Positions 35,776 through 46,205 of a DNA stretch of 64,000 nucleotides are shown here, piece by piece. The position numbers and the translations under genes are program-made. Numbering within the stretch: the stretch's first letter is position 1; every line of letters begins with the position of its first letter. This DNA is from Plutella xylostella (lineage: Eukaryota; Arthropoda; Insecta; Lepidoptera; Plutellidae), in NCBI RefSeq assembly GCF_932276165.1, contig NC_063983.1, positions 317,501 to 381,500 of the forward strand, read 5' to 3'. The notes under the pieces are model-generated. The model was not told where the DNA came from, did no database searches, and was given only the letters and a program-made list of their open reading frames with translations.

Positions 35776-38399
35776 GTAGATATAGTTAAGATTAGGATTA
35801 GGACTAACTTGCCTTATGCATTTAATACTTTTCCTAGAAACCATAGGCATACCTGCCAATTTATTTTTTAAGTAAATTATTATTCGAAACCGCAACAGTT
35901 CATACTTCTAATGACGCACTTTACGTCTATTGTATTCGCGAGAGACTCAATTAACCTCCCGAGAACGTTCCCGAGATCCGAGAACCGAAGTTTAAGAACC
36001 GCAGACGCAAGTTGTTAACGAGCGAGTGTCGCCGAGTCAGCGGCTCTCAAACGTTGGACAAGTTTGATCGCTTCAAACTTGGAGGCGGTAACTGTGCCTG
36101 ATAGGATACTTACTGAGAGTGCTTATTTGTACAGCTTTAATTGTTTTCATACTAATTCTGTCGCTTAGCTTTTGTGACCCGCTGAAGTGAGAATTATTTC
36201 CATACTCTAGGGGTATGCAACTGTAGAATCATTTATTATGATAGATACGAAAATTGACAACTTTCGAAACACACACACATACACGCAATTAAGCCCTATT
36301 TTTCTATTTGTTCTTAAAATGTGTACTAATATGATCGAGAGTCCACATCCATCTCCCAAAATCAAAACACTAAACATCCTTGACCAAACTTAAACAATAC
36401 ATCACTTACAACTCACACTCGGGCCCTAAGCGATAACTATCGAGGCTATCCCATCAACCGCCGCAACACAGCTCGCTAATACAGACATTTGCCCGGCCAT
36501 TTAGGGCGATTTCCATCCTGTAAATTAATTTTACGTGTGACGCGACAGCCGCTCCGTGTCCCGGCGTGCATTATTAATGCGACGTGTGCGTACCGAGATG
36601 TAATCGGTAGAGATGGGACTGGCCCTCGAGGTCATTCGGCTTTCAAATACTTGCACATAGAGGTTCAAATGTGCGATATTTTAGTATGTCTTAGACCGTA
36701 ATCGTACTGGTGTACTTATACATATAACAGACCTTTCCTAAAGACAGTCACAGTACTGCTAGACATAGGCCTTTCCCAAGACTGTCTCTCACAGTGTCCT
36801 CTGCATTTCTCACCCTACCATAGGTTCTGGGTACCTGTCAAGAATGAATCTGCCCCAAAAGTTATCGGTTCTTTGGAAGATAATATTTCACTGTAAATAA
36901 TAAAACCTGCCTATAACTAAGTCTTTGCACCTGTTTCAGTCTTTACTTCTTTAAAAATTCACTCGTCCACCCGGACCAATTCACAGTTCAACCACCCCAC
37001 ATTTTCTTAGACTGCACACCTACACTTAGGTGTCTAATACATAATAAACGAAAGCCCTAAAGTCTAGGTCCAGCCGAGCTCTAGTAATGCGATCGGCCCC
37101 CGGAGAGAGAGGGAAGGGCCGACGAATAATGCATGCTCGGTGGTAGGTAGGTAGGTAGGTAGGTAGGTAGGCAGACTGCGGGTGAAAAATGTGTCGGTTT
37201 TACTTGTTAGGCTGAGTGGTAAACTTTTGAATTTGTTATAAAGGTTTCGGGAGTCGTTTTTTTTTAGTTGATACTTGCTACATTATTAAGTAAGTACATG
37301 GTTTTTACCCGTAGTATATAATGTAGTTTTACTTCTTTAGTAAAGTAATATGTTTTGGAATAAATGGGTATTCGTATTGGAATATGTCACTATTAAAATT
37401 AAGCCAGGCCACAAATACTAGATCAGCGCTACATTTTTATACAGTTGTGAATGGACTAGTTCTATAAGTCACTCAAGGACGTGCCTTATAAAATTATGTA
37501 AAACTGAAAAATACCTAGGTTTAGTATCAAAATATGGACGACACATAAAACCTAAACCCTGTCAAAGGTTCTTGCCTAATTAAACTTTAAAAACTATCGC
37601 AAACTTTAAAACCATTCTAAAAAATGACGCCGGCATCAAAGTTAATTTCCATCTTGGCGTTGCGCCAGGGCCGAACTCAGGTGATCTATCAATTTGGATG
37701 ACACGTCTACCAGAGCCGGCTCACCGTCGCTCCAGACAGTGCTGTACAGATAATTAGATAATGAATAGTGAACCCCGGGGGCGGGGTTGTAATGAATTAA
37801 TGTTGCGGCAAAAGGGTGCTGGTTATAAAGATTGATCGTGATTATTGTTTAGGTGTGTTGTTCTTTTAATGAAGTGTGCATGAATTGAATATAAAGACAA
37901 TATATATACAATACATACTTATTTTTGTTCCTACAAGAATTTTATTACTACTACCTACTACTATTATTTATACTACTTATATTTGCCTAGTCTTTGCTAT
38001 TAAAGGTTGTCATTTACTAAAATCCAAATAATAGCATTTGAACGAGCACTAAACTTTTTACCTGTACGATTCAAAAGCCGTACGTCCGATTATATGCGTA
38101 TTGAGTATCGATACGGAACAAAAATAAATAAAATCTAAAACGAGTGAACAGTTTAATTCCATAATAAGCCACAAACGTTGTTTCCGGCAGTTATCTGATG
38201 CGATTGCCGCGCGGTTACCGGGTGGAAACACGGCGATACTACAACGCTTTATTTAATCACGCTGAAACACGTTATGCCGTTTTGTTTACAGTTTCAAGTA
38301 TTATTGCGTCATGAAATAAAGCTTACGAACGTTTAGCGCAAATTCAACTTAATGATTCGGTTTCAGTCCGTTTCCCGTTAATGCGATTTTTAAATTGTT
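35776..38399. other. Unassigned DNA with several GC-richer islands
   Basis: No exon is recognised. Single-copy-looking islands at 35925-36090, 36480-36640, 37620-37800 and 38155-38390 contain homeodomain-type TAAT cores, for example 'gcattattaatgcgac' and 'cagataattagataatg'. A (GTAG)n microsatellite lies at 37143-37170. Confidence 0.4.
37143..37170 (+). repeat. (GTAG)7 microsatellite
   Basis: An uninterrupted run of about seven 'gtag' units. Confidence 0.9.
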
Positions 38400-40551
38400 T
38401 ATTATTTTTTATTTATTATTATTATTAATCAAACATATTTTACAATAAAGACTTAAATACTAACAGTGTGACAAAAACCACTTTAGGTTTGACCGCACAC
38501 TGGCACTCGCTCGACATTTCTCATTAATAAAACTATCTTAGGGTACTTACAGATAAGGCTTACATTCTAAATACAAATACACAGTGACATTATTGGTGTA
38601 GACACACTAGGTGGTTATTTTTATTGATTAGTTATTTATGAAATGGATTGTGAGAAGAAAAGAAAAGTGTAAGTTTATTTTTAATGTTGTTTTTTGTGAT
38701 TTCACTTTTTATATTTAAGGGTAGGTGGTTTATTAATGTAGGTATTTGGTATTGTAGCATTTGTTTTCCATATAAGTTATTGTAATGGGGGACTTCTAGT
38801 TTGTTATGTAATGCACTTCGGGTCTGTTTTTGGCGATGGATTTTTTTCTGATAGGTAGTGTTAAAGAAATTTTCAATTAATAGGCTATATTGGACATGAT
38901 AGTGTACAGGTATGACTTTACAGTGATAAAATAGTTCGTGGTAGTTATTTTTATACTTATTTTTAATTTTAGGTGGTACAATAGATTTAAGTATTCTAAG
39001 TTGCAGTGCATATATAGGATCCAGATGTGATTTACACGTCCGACCATACGAACTAAGCCCATAATGAATAGTGGTTTCACCCAAGGCTTTGTATAGTTGG
39101 AGCAATGTTAGATATGGGATTTTTTGTTTTACTATTTTGATTTTAGCCAAAATTGCCCTGAGTTTATCGCAAATGTGGTTAATGTGGTCCGTCCATTTGA
39201 GTCTATCATCAAATATCAGCCCTAAGTATCTTTGTTTGCTAACTACTTCGACGGCTGGGCAACAACAATTTTGGCTGTCCTTCGCGTGGAGACAGTTGTG
39301 ATTGTGTACGATTAGTTTGGGATTGGCAGTTATTCTGTTTTGGCTTGAACTTATATACATACACGTTGTTTTTTTGGCATTGAGGACAAGACCCGCATCA
39401 TGCGACCATTTGGTCAGTAATGTAAAATCACTTTGGAGATGTTTTAAAGCGGTGTTTATATCATTGCTTGCTGCAGTTAGGCATGTGTCATCGGCAAATT
39501 GATAAATCTCACAGTGTTTTATCAGACTGACCACATCATTCACATACGTTATATAGTGCAAGGGGCCCAAAACTGATCCCTGTGCTGTGCCTTCAGATAC
39601 CTTGGTCTTTTTACTAAGGGAGTCACCAACTTTAACTGAAAAGGACCTTTCGTTGAGGTAGTCTTTGCACCATTCTCCTAGCGGTCCTCGAATGCCACAA
39701 TCGTTTAGTTTTTCAATCAAGGTGTTGTGTTTTAAGGTATCGAATGCCTTACTATAATCAATAAAAGCTACTAAGATATGCTCTTTATTATTCAAATGTC
39801 CGTAAATGTTATCTGTGAATTTTGTAAGTAGTTGAGTTGTATTTTTGCCTGCCTGAAATCCGTATTGTTTGTCTGTTATTATGTTATGTTTTGTGTAAAA
39901 GGAATGAATTTGTTTAGATAATGCTTTTTCAACAATTTTGTTAATGGTATTGAGAATGGTAATTTGTCGGTAATTGTCATAGTTTTTGTGGCACCCTTTT
40001 TTATGAATTGGTTTGACTATACCCGTTTTAAGCTCTTGAGGATATTTTCCTTCTTTGACAGCCGCATTGATGAACTTAGACAGTATTTCCGCGATATCAA
40101 TGTCGATAGTTTTTAGGTCTTTAACACGTATGTTGTCAGATCCTGGCGCTTTACGGTCATTCATTGATCTTATTTCTGTGAGGATTGATTTTGCTGTTGT
40201 TGGTTGGAATCTACAGCTCGCATTAACTGGTGAGGTATAGTCATTTTTATTTAAAAGTTTGATGTCACATTTTGGTACTATATTCTGTACACTACTAGCA
40301 AAGCTTTCGGCAAAGTTATTAGCAATGCTGCTAGTCGTGTTGTTGTTATTTAACATCGCGTTCAAAATAATTGTGTCTGCTATGCTTTTAGCCCGACCTG
40401 TGATACTATTCAGTATTTGCCACAATGCCCTTGGGTTATTTTTGTTGGCAATTATTTCATCTCGTATATGTTTATTTTTAGATTTATTTATTAGCTTATT
40501 TGCGTAATTTCGTGATGAATTGTATTTTTTGTTCGTTCCGATATTTCGCTA
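38400..40551 (-). mobile_element. 5'-truncated CR1-like LINE
   Basis: On the minus strand there is a truncated 5' end near 40551, an open reverse-transcriptase frame, a 3' UTR of about 200 bp, and a terminal 'aat' repeat at 38400-38430. No endonuclease domain is present. 5' truncation is the usual outcome of incomplete target-primed reverse transcription. A 141-bp Harbinger MITE lies 34 bp beyond the truncation point. Confidence 0.8.
38632..40548 (-). CDS. LINE reverse transcriptase, N-terminally truncated
   Basis: The frame is open from 40548 (just after an in-frame stop at 40549-40551) to TAA at 38632-38634, about 638 codons. No ATG was chosen because the true start lies in the missing endonuclease region. 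Reverse transcriptase motifs in order are 'GIVKPIHKKG', 'YRQITILNTINKIVEK', 'QYGFQAGKNTTQ', 'FIDYSKAFDTL', 'GTAQGSVLGP' near 39575 and catalytic 'FADD' at 39488-39499. A later segment reads 'SQNCCCPAVEV', and the C-terminus is asparagine- and lysine-rich. The frame has no stop or frameshift, so this truncated copy is probably fairly recent. It differs clearly in sequence from the LINE at 3891-6752 and is a separate family. It is not expected to be mobile. Confidence 0.85.
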   Translation of the reverse strand, partial: RNIGTNKKYNSSRNYANKLINKSKNKHIRDEIIANKNNPRALWQILNSITGRAKSIADTIILNAMLNNNNTTSSIANNFAESFASSVQNIVPKCDIKLLNKNDYTSPVNASCRFQPTTAKSILTEIRSMNDRKAPGSDNIRVKDLKTIDIDIAEILSKFINAAVKEGKYPQELKTGIVKPIHKKGCHKNYDNYRQITILNTINKIVEKALSKQIHSFYTKHNIITDKQYGFQAGKNTTQLLTKFTDNIYGHLNNKEHILVAFIDYSKAFDTLKHNTLIEKLNDCGIRGPLGEWCKDYLNERSFSVKVGDSLSKKTKVSEGTAQGSVLGPLHYITYVNDVVSLIKHCEIYQFADDTCLTAASNDINTALKHLQSDFTLLTKWSHDAGLVLNAKKTTCMYISSSQNRITANPKLIVHNHNCLHAKDSQNCCCPAVEVVSKQRYLGLIFDDRLKWTDHINHICDKLRAILAKIKIVKQKIPYLTLLQLYKALGETTIHYGLSSYGRTCKSHLDPIYALQLRILKSIVPPKIKNKYKNNYHELFYHCKVIPVHYHVQYSLLIENFFNTTYQKKIHRQKQTRSALHNKLEVPHYNNLYGKQMLQYQIPTLINHLPLNIKSEITKNNIKNKLTLFFSSHNPFHK

Positions 40552-40585
40552 CAGAATGGCTATAGTATTTATATTGTGATAGTAA

Positions 40586-40726
40586 GGGCCTGTTCCACAA
40601 TGTCTGGTTAGTGGTTACCTGTCGGATGAAATACATACTGTCACTGTCTAAAAAATAATGACAGAGAGTGACAGCATGTATTTTACCCAACAGGTAGCCA
40701 CTAACCAGACATTGTGGAACAGACCC
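40586..40726. mobile_element. 141-bp Harbinger-type MITE (copy B)
   Basis: The arms start 'gggcctgttccacaatgtct' and end 'agacattgtggaacagaccc', and pair for about 60 bp. Exact TAA duplications flank it at 40583-40585 and 40727-40729, matching the PIF/Harbinger TWA rule. 'GGGCC..TGTT' ends are typical of that superfamily. Confidence 0.88.
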
Positions 40727-40782
40727 TAAGACTTGTTAAAATATTGACAGCTGATCGACATAATTATAAGTAGTTAGGTATA

Positions 40783-40924
40783 CAGGATGTTGCAAAAAGG
40801 GTATATAAGCCGAAAACTACAGTGTGTAGCATGTTGATGTTGACATTCTGACTTAGATAAAACATGCTGCACATGTAGATTTCGGCTTAGTATAACATAA
40901 CATTACCCTTTTTGCAACAACCTG
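40783..40924. mobile_element. 142-bp MITE of the CAGGGTGTTGC family
   Basis: The left end is 'caggatgttgcaaaaagggt' and the right end is 'cctttttgcaacaacctg'. TA lies outside both ends at 40781-40782 and 40925-40926. The inner words 'agcatgttgatg' and 'aacatgctgcacatg' match the 9549 and 20296 copies. Confidence 0.8.
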
Positions 40925-40926
40925 TA

Positions 40927-41961
40927 TAAATAAATTAAAGAAACAGTGAAAATTATGTACATTTTAGTTTTTCTAATATACGGTAAATCCCTTTTACTAA
41001 ACTTTTTTTTATAAAACATGGAGTTTCTTTATAATCAGAGCTTCTAAACTCAAAACTGTGAAGTCAAACTGGCACCCGTTTAAATTACAATAAGTTATCA
41101 CGCGCGGCGCGCCGGTGTCGCCTCGCATTTCGACGTTAATCGCTGTTTCCGGTTCCGGCTACTAATAATAAACGGTCCTAGCGCGGCCCTGGAATGTACT
41201 AATTGGTCGCATGCCTGGCTTCATGCTGTATGAATTAGAAGTGAGCTGAATTCATTATTATAAATTTGGCAGTTCTTAGGAATTTTGTGGTCTAGGATTA
41301 CTATTTGTAGCTTTTTTGCTACTGCTTAATTTATAATGTGAGCATCAACTTATAACGAAATTATAGTAAAGCTCGCTTCGCTACCGGATTCATTTTCCAG
41401 TTAACATGAACTTTAACGATGAATTTAGTCATTTTAAATAGATAAAATGTAGGTACCATACTAGAATACTGGATCAATTCAGTTTCCGTGTTCAGTGGCC
41501 CTGGTGTACATCTTTTTGAACAACACGAAACAAACCGCGAAAACTGCATAGATTGTGTAACTCCGACACCCAATGTCAGTGCATGTTTCAAATAGTTGAA
41601 TTAAAACCAAACTTTGCCAAACAGAACATAACATTTACTTTTGCATAACCAGGTGAACATTCCAGCTAATATAACGTTAAGTTATTCGCATAACTGCGGT
41701 TACCCACTCCGAGTTGAGTTGAGCCTCGAGTCAGATGGCAAACTAGAACAAACTACAGACAGATGGAGATGGGATCCACTGCCTCATGTCCTCATATGCA
41801 TACTCAAACATGCTCCACTGACGAGATGCTTCTGTTATCATAATCGATTAGCTTATTAGTCAATAGGTTTATATATAGGTTCATATAGATTTGTCCTTTT
41901 TGCATGTTAAGTTTTTTTGATTATTTGATACGTTTACGTACTGTTTAAAACTGAAAACTAA
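40927..41961. other. Unassigned DNA with one GC-rich island
   Basis: The island at 41090-41240 contains 'cgcgcggcgcgccggtgtcg' and 'ggtcctagcgcggccctgga'. No exon is recognised. Confidence 0.4.
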
Positions 41962-42175
41962 ACTCACGAGCAATGAAAAAGTTCAAGTGACAATAGCACC
42001 AAATTACTCATAAACGGAAAATACTAGCATAATGACGCCGTCTGCAACATTGAAGTAAATTAACAGTGCATCAGAAATTACTAACTGAAAACGTGAATAT
42101 TTTAATCAAATTGTAAATGAAATATTTTGAAAAAATGGCTAATTTGTAAATGGATCTTTTTAATTGCTCGTGAGT
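41962..42175. mobile_element. MITE of the 'cactcacgagcaatg' family (copy 2)
   Basis: The ends are 'actcacgagcaatgaaaaag' and 'tttttaattgctcgtgagt', inverted and well preserved. The middle shares 'ccaaattactcataaacgga' and 'atgacgccgtctgcaacatt' with the copy at 13333-13541. It is non-coding. Confidence 0.8.
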
Positions 42176-42683
42176 GAACTGCTGGTTGAAAAATAAAAAG
42201 AATAAGAAGAATAAAAAGAATAAGTTTGAAATGCAGCTGTGTGATTGGAAGGATTTTTGTAGTGCAGAGTTTTCATAACATGGTCATTGTTAGCGAGGCA
42301 TATTATACTTAGTAGCCTTACTACTGAACATAAACAAAACCGTAAAAGCACATATTTATGTAGTGTCTACCTCAACGTAAACACACAACCTTATTACAAC
42401 CGACCCAGTTGAGGAACAACCGTAGTGAAAGTCTAACTCAAACACAACACATCATATTATCACTAGCTTAGCTTTATGTGAGTTGTGCAGCGATGCAACC
42501 TGCACCGCGGCTGTAACTCGTTACATTTAGTTAGAAAATGTTCTATATTGCTCTTTTTAGATTGCTTAGTATGATCTAGGAGAACCTACATCAAAACCGT
42601 TTGTTTAATTATAGGTAAACATTTTTTAGGTTTTTGGATGTTACTTAAAACTTTCATATAGGTCATTGTCACTGACGGAGTCT

Positions 42684-43049
42684 CAAAAGTCTAAACTCAA
42701 GGTTTGCCAGAGAGCGATGGAGCGCAGTATTTTGGGAGTAAAGCGAACAGATCGCATTCGCAACACCGACCTGCGCTCCAAAACTCAAATAGCTGACGTG
42801 GGTGCCAAGACTGCTAAACTGAAGTGAGACTGGGCGGGGCATGTCTGCCGTATGCAGCCGGAGAGGTGGGCAAAAAAGGCCACCCAATGGATGGCCAACA
42901 ACGGCCGCCGGCGCAGAGGCAGACCAAGAAGGAGATGGCGGGACGACCTGGACAATTTTAGCACGGAATGGTCTGAGCAGGCCCAAGAAAGGGATAAGTG
43001 GAAAGTTCAAGGAGAGACCTTTGCCCAGCAGTGGGACACTAGAGGTTGA
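42684..43049 (+). pseudogene. 3' fragment of an RTE-type LINE ORF
   Basis: One frame reads 'KSKLKVCQRAMERSILGVKR', then 'DRIRNTDLRSKTQIADVGAK', a stop, 'DWAGHVCRMQPERWAKKATQ' and 'RRRRGRPRRRWRDDLDNF', and ends at TGA 43047-43049. This is the conserved C-terminal tail of RTE-clade LINE polyproteins, with the 'WAGH' and 'GRPRRRW' signatures. The internal TGA at 42825-42827 sits where RTE tails normally have tryptophan, so it is probably a single G-to-A change. The reverse transcriptase and endonuclease are missing. It is a dead, 5'-truncated insertion; the 3' end after 43049 is A-rich. Confidence 0.85.
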
Positions 43050-43501
43050 GGAAAAAAAATAAGACATTGATTACTTGGGACTTTAAGGAAAATAAAGTGC
43101 AACTAAATTAATTGCTTCACTGTACCTATCTGAAAATCAGTACCAGGCCTACCAGTGAGTGTTTATGTTGTATTTGTATACGGTTTTATTTTTTTACTAC
43201 AGCTGCTGAAAAAACTAGTCTGAACAATTTTCTCAGCCGCCCTTATCCTACCAACCACTATTCTGTTAACCTCTACTCAGAGGGCATCCTACGTAAGTTT
43301 ACCTATAAGTATAGCTGCGTACTTAACAAGCTACGGGCTATCTGTCTCAGTATTCTTATAACTACATAATACTATCGTCGTTTCGCTTATTTACCCAACG
43401 TGTTGGTAAGTCAATAAGGTTCAATATCGTACCTTCATCGTCCAGGATCGATCACCAGTGGAGCACACTTCATAGAGTATCCAGGGCGACCGCCGTCCTG
43501 A

Positions 43502-43636
43502 GGGGTTACTCTACACTGAAGAAAAATGAACGAACGAGAGCTGTCTTGCAAACGGCACGTTTAATACAATGAGATAGAGTCGTGGCTCGCGCAGCAGCGC
43601 TTTGAAAATATGATTTTGTCATATAGAGTGACCCCC
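43502..43636 (+). mobile_element. MITE of the GGGGG-TIR family (copy 2)
   Basis: The ends are 'ggggttactctac' and 'atatagagtgaccccc'. The core has 'aaacggcacgtttaatacaa' and 'gatagagtcgtggctcgc', shared with copies 1 and 3. Confidence 0.7.
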
Positions 43637-43753
43637 CTGTCTCATGAACACTCCGTTTAGCGACTGAGGATGTTGTAGCATTCGTGTATCTATTTAGCCG
43701 GGATTTGTGCCAACTACGGCTTATTGTTATCATACTCGGATTTCTACAAAGGA

Positions 43754-44247
43754 TTGGTACAGTCAGCTTCGTTAGTACCTTGTCGAATTCATTAAAAACA
43801 TTCAGGATTTGTTAATTTGACAAGGTACAAAAATATACCTATACCCGTGTGCAATAGAATCCAACAATCATGTAAACAAACCAAATTGTCACGATTACTC
43901 CGTAATCACATACATTTGACGATCAATTTTATTATGAACATAGTCTGATTTCAACGAACGCACCATTGTTTTCACATTATCTTCAACACGATGTAACTTG
44001 TATTTATAAGTTAAATTTGTTAAAACATTTGCAACAAAACAATACGCTGTCAATGTCAGTCCGCCATATTTGTTTACATGATTGTTGGATTCTATTGCAA
44101 ACGGGTATATGCCCTGTTATTAATAAAAAAAAAATTAACGTTTTAAGTTATTTACTTAACTGTTTTGTCACTCTCTGTCAAAGAACAATTTGTTCCGTGT
44201 ATTTTTTATGAATAACAGGGATATTCTAAAGAAGCTGACCGTACCAA
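43754..44247. mobile_element. 494-bp element with two nested levels of inverted repeats
   Basis: The outer arms, 'ttggtacagtcagcttcgtt' at 43754 and 'aagaagctgaccgtaccaa' at 44229-44247, are complementary. Inside, 43840-43880 pairs with 44069-44108, each about 40 bp and including 'caatagaatccaacaatcat'. A small third pair, 'gtaccttgtc' and 'gacaaggtac', lies at 43774-43828. No transposase is seen. It could be one MITE nested in another. Confidence 0.65.
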
Positions 44248-44597
44248 AAAGTTGTGTGTATAACTTTACTACAGGTCAGCACTATTGGTTTATTTTCGGA
44301 AGAAAGTCGTTTAATCCTGAACTAAATACCGTGTATTTCTGTGTTATTATGAAACAAGTTATGTTCTGTTATACGAATCTTGCGATAGTGGGCTTTAAAT
44401 TTGATGCAATTTTAGCCCCTAACAACGTCAAATACGTTTACCGAAACAACCTTTACTGAATCTATAATAATATTATTACAGAACTTCCCTCCGTCTAGGT
44501 CTAAGTTATGCACTACAAGTGCTGCTAGTTGCGAGCGCGTTGTAAAACTAATTACAAAACCTATCGATCAGGAACCGCCGACCACGCAATCTGCACA

Positions 44598-44622
44598 CGC
44601 CGCCGCCGCCGCCGCCGCCGTC
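44598..44622 (+). repeat. (CCG)n microsatellite
   Basis: About eight uninterrupted CCG/CGC units lie in a locally GC-rich, CpG-containing stretch at 44575-44640. Confidence 0.9.
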
Positions 44623-44698
44623 GTGACGTGACGTGGCGGGGCTAGTTGGGTAGGTACACTAGAACTGGGAATATAGATGCTGGACAGCCAAAGGAACT

Positions 44699-44830
44699 CA
44701 CGAGCAATGAAAAAGGTTCCCTTACAAAATGTCAACACCTAATGATAAAAATATTTAGGCATTCCTGATGCGTTCTTTAAATGTATTTCATATTGCAGAA
44801 GGCGTCAACTAAATACGTGCTAGAGTTAAT
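44699..44830 (+). repeat. Partial MITE of the 'cactcacgagcaatg' family
   Basis: The left end, 'actcacgagcaatgaaaaag', is intact and the middle has 'gcagaaggcgtcaact'. The right end is missing. Confidence 0.55.
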
Positions 44831-44859
44831 GGCCTAACACAATATATAATAATAATAAT

Positions 44860-44925
44860 AAACACTCACACCTTGTACTAATGTACTCCCTTGTGGGGTA
44901 GGCAGAGGTGTGGTGCCCTAATATA
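44860..44925 (-). repeat. SINE2 3' fragment
   Basis: It includes 'caccttgtactaatgtactc' and 'ccttgtggggtaggcagagg', the reverse complement of the 3' body of the SINE at 27553-27817. Confidence 0.7.
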
Positions 44926-45120
44926 ATTCCTAAAATCCTAGAAAATCAAACGTAAAACATTTCTAGCTTAGACTTTTCTTCACCAAGACTCTCGCACACT
45001 TTAACAGCACCACAACCACTACAATCCACTCAAAATTTGTCGCCAAAATCACCTAATCACGCTAAACAAGCTCCGAAACTGCAACAAGAGAGATTTCACC
45101 GCCCGCCGCTCAGCGAACAA

Positions 45121-45312
45121 GGGGGTCACTCATTAAACATACGAACGAACGAACGAGAATTGTCACGCAATCGGCACGTTTAAAACAACAAGATAGAGTC
45201 GTGGTTAACGCTGCAGTTTTGCTTCGAAGCACTACGTTAACCACTGTTCTAACTCATTGTATTAAGCTTACCAATTGTGTGACAACTTGTCCGTTCGTAG
45301 AGAGTAACCCCC
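45121..45312 (+). mobile_element. MITE of the GGGGG-TIR family (copy 3, 192 bp)
   Basis: The ends are 'gggggtcactcattaaac' and 'cgtagagagtaaccccc'. The core has 'acgcaatcggcacgttta' and 'gatagagtcgtggtt'. A 'cgaa' tetramer expansion lies at 45143-45158. Confidence 0.75.
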
Positions 45313-45369
45313 AAACCTGGTTGTGTACAGTCGGCTCCATAATGCAGTACAGCGGACTGCACTTAGCCG

Positions 45370-45475
45370 GCGTGTACCTGCGGGTGGTGCAGCGAGGTGC
45401 GCGGGATCGATTCCCGGCTGGGCTCGAATTTGGGTAAATAGGTTTGAAGTGTGTGTGAATGTCTTGGAGACAGCC
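45370..45475 (+). repeat. tRNA-like SINE head fragment
   Basis: A B-box-like 'ggatcgattcccggctgggc' at 45404-45423 is followed by 'tcgaatttgggtaaatagg'. The upstream A box is weak. It is probably a decayed SINE related to SINE2. Confidence 0.45.
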
Positions 45476-45997
45476 TATATTCCTACTCAAATTTTGCAGT
45501 AGTAATTTAAAAAAATTGTCTCGTTTTTTACTTCCCTTAATAAATAGAATAGAGCCCAAAAATATATCTACACCTTTCTTCGTTCTAAAGGTTGTTTGTT
45601 AGAGATCGCTCTTACCAATAATGCCGTATATTTTCGTTGTAGGTATATAACTAAGCATTTTTCAGTCTATTTTGTAAGTATGGTGTTTAAATGTATTTTT
45701 TTAGCTTTTACTCAAAGATGTAGGTACTACTTATGTTAAAAAATAAAAGAAAAAAAAGGAAAAAGCATTTTATTAACAAAAAACGCCACTAAAACATACA
45801 TCCGTCCCGTTTTCCAACAAAAAAGCCAGCAGTCCCGCATGTAAGCCTTATCACTAATGGCCCCGCGAAACGCTAATGTGATATAAATTGTTGGATTCCG
45901 CCCCCGCCCCCCGCACCTCACTTCTGCATCTTTTGTCTTGATGTACTTTAGGAGAATCCTGATATTTTTATCGAGAGAAGTTTTCTTTTCTAGTATA

Positions 45998-46205
45998 TAC
46001 TAGTCTGTGACTACCGAATGGTGTAGTGTTTAGTGAATTGACTGCTATTTGTATATACTCAGGTCTTGGGTGCTAAATGTTTGTGTTGTGTGATGTCTCC
46101 AACCCACCTGCCAAGCGTGGAGATCATCTTCAGACTTGGACTAGGCCCATGTCCTGCAGAGGGCCTTTACGTTTGAACTACAATACATTACAACCCATGA
46201 ATACA
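45998..46205 (+). repeat. Decayed SINE2-like copy
   Basis: It begins with 'ctaccgaatggtgtagtgtt' (compare 'gaccgaatggcgtagtggtt' in SINE2) and continues through 'aggtcttgggtgctaaatg' to 'ggactaggcccatgtcctgc'. The B box is lost. Confidence 0.5.

Noticed and set aside
42669..43067. 132-codon minus-strand frame
   Set aside because: It is the antisense shadow of the RTE tail encoded on the plus strand.
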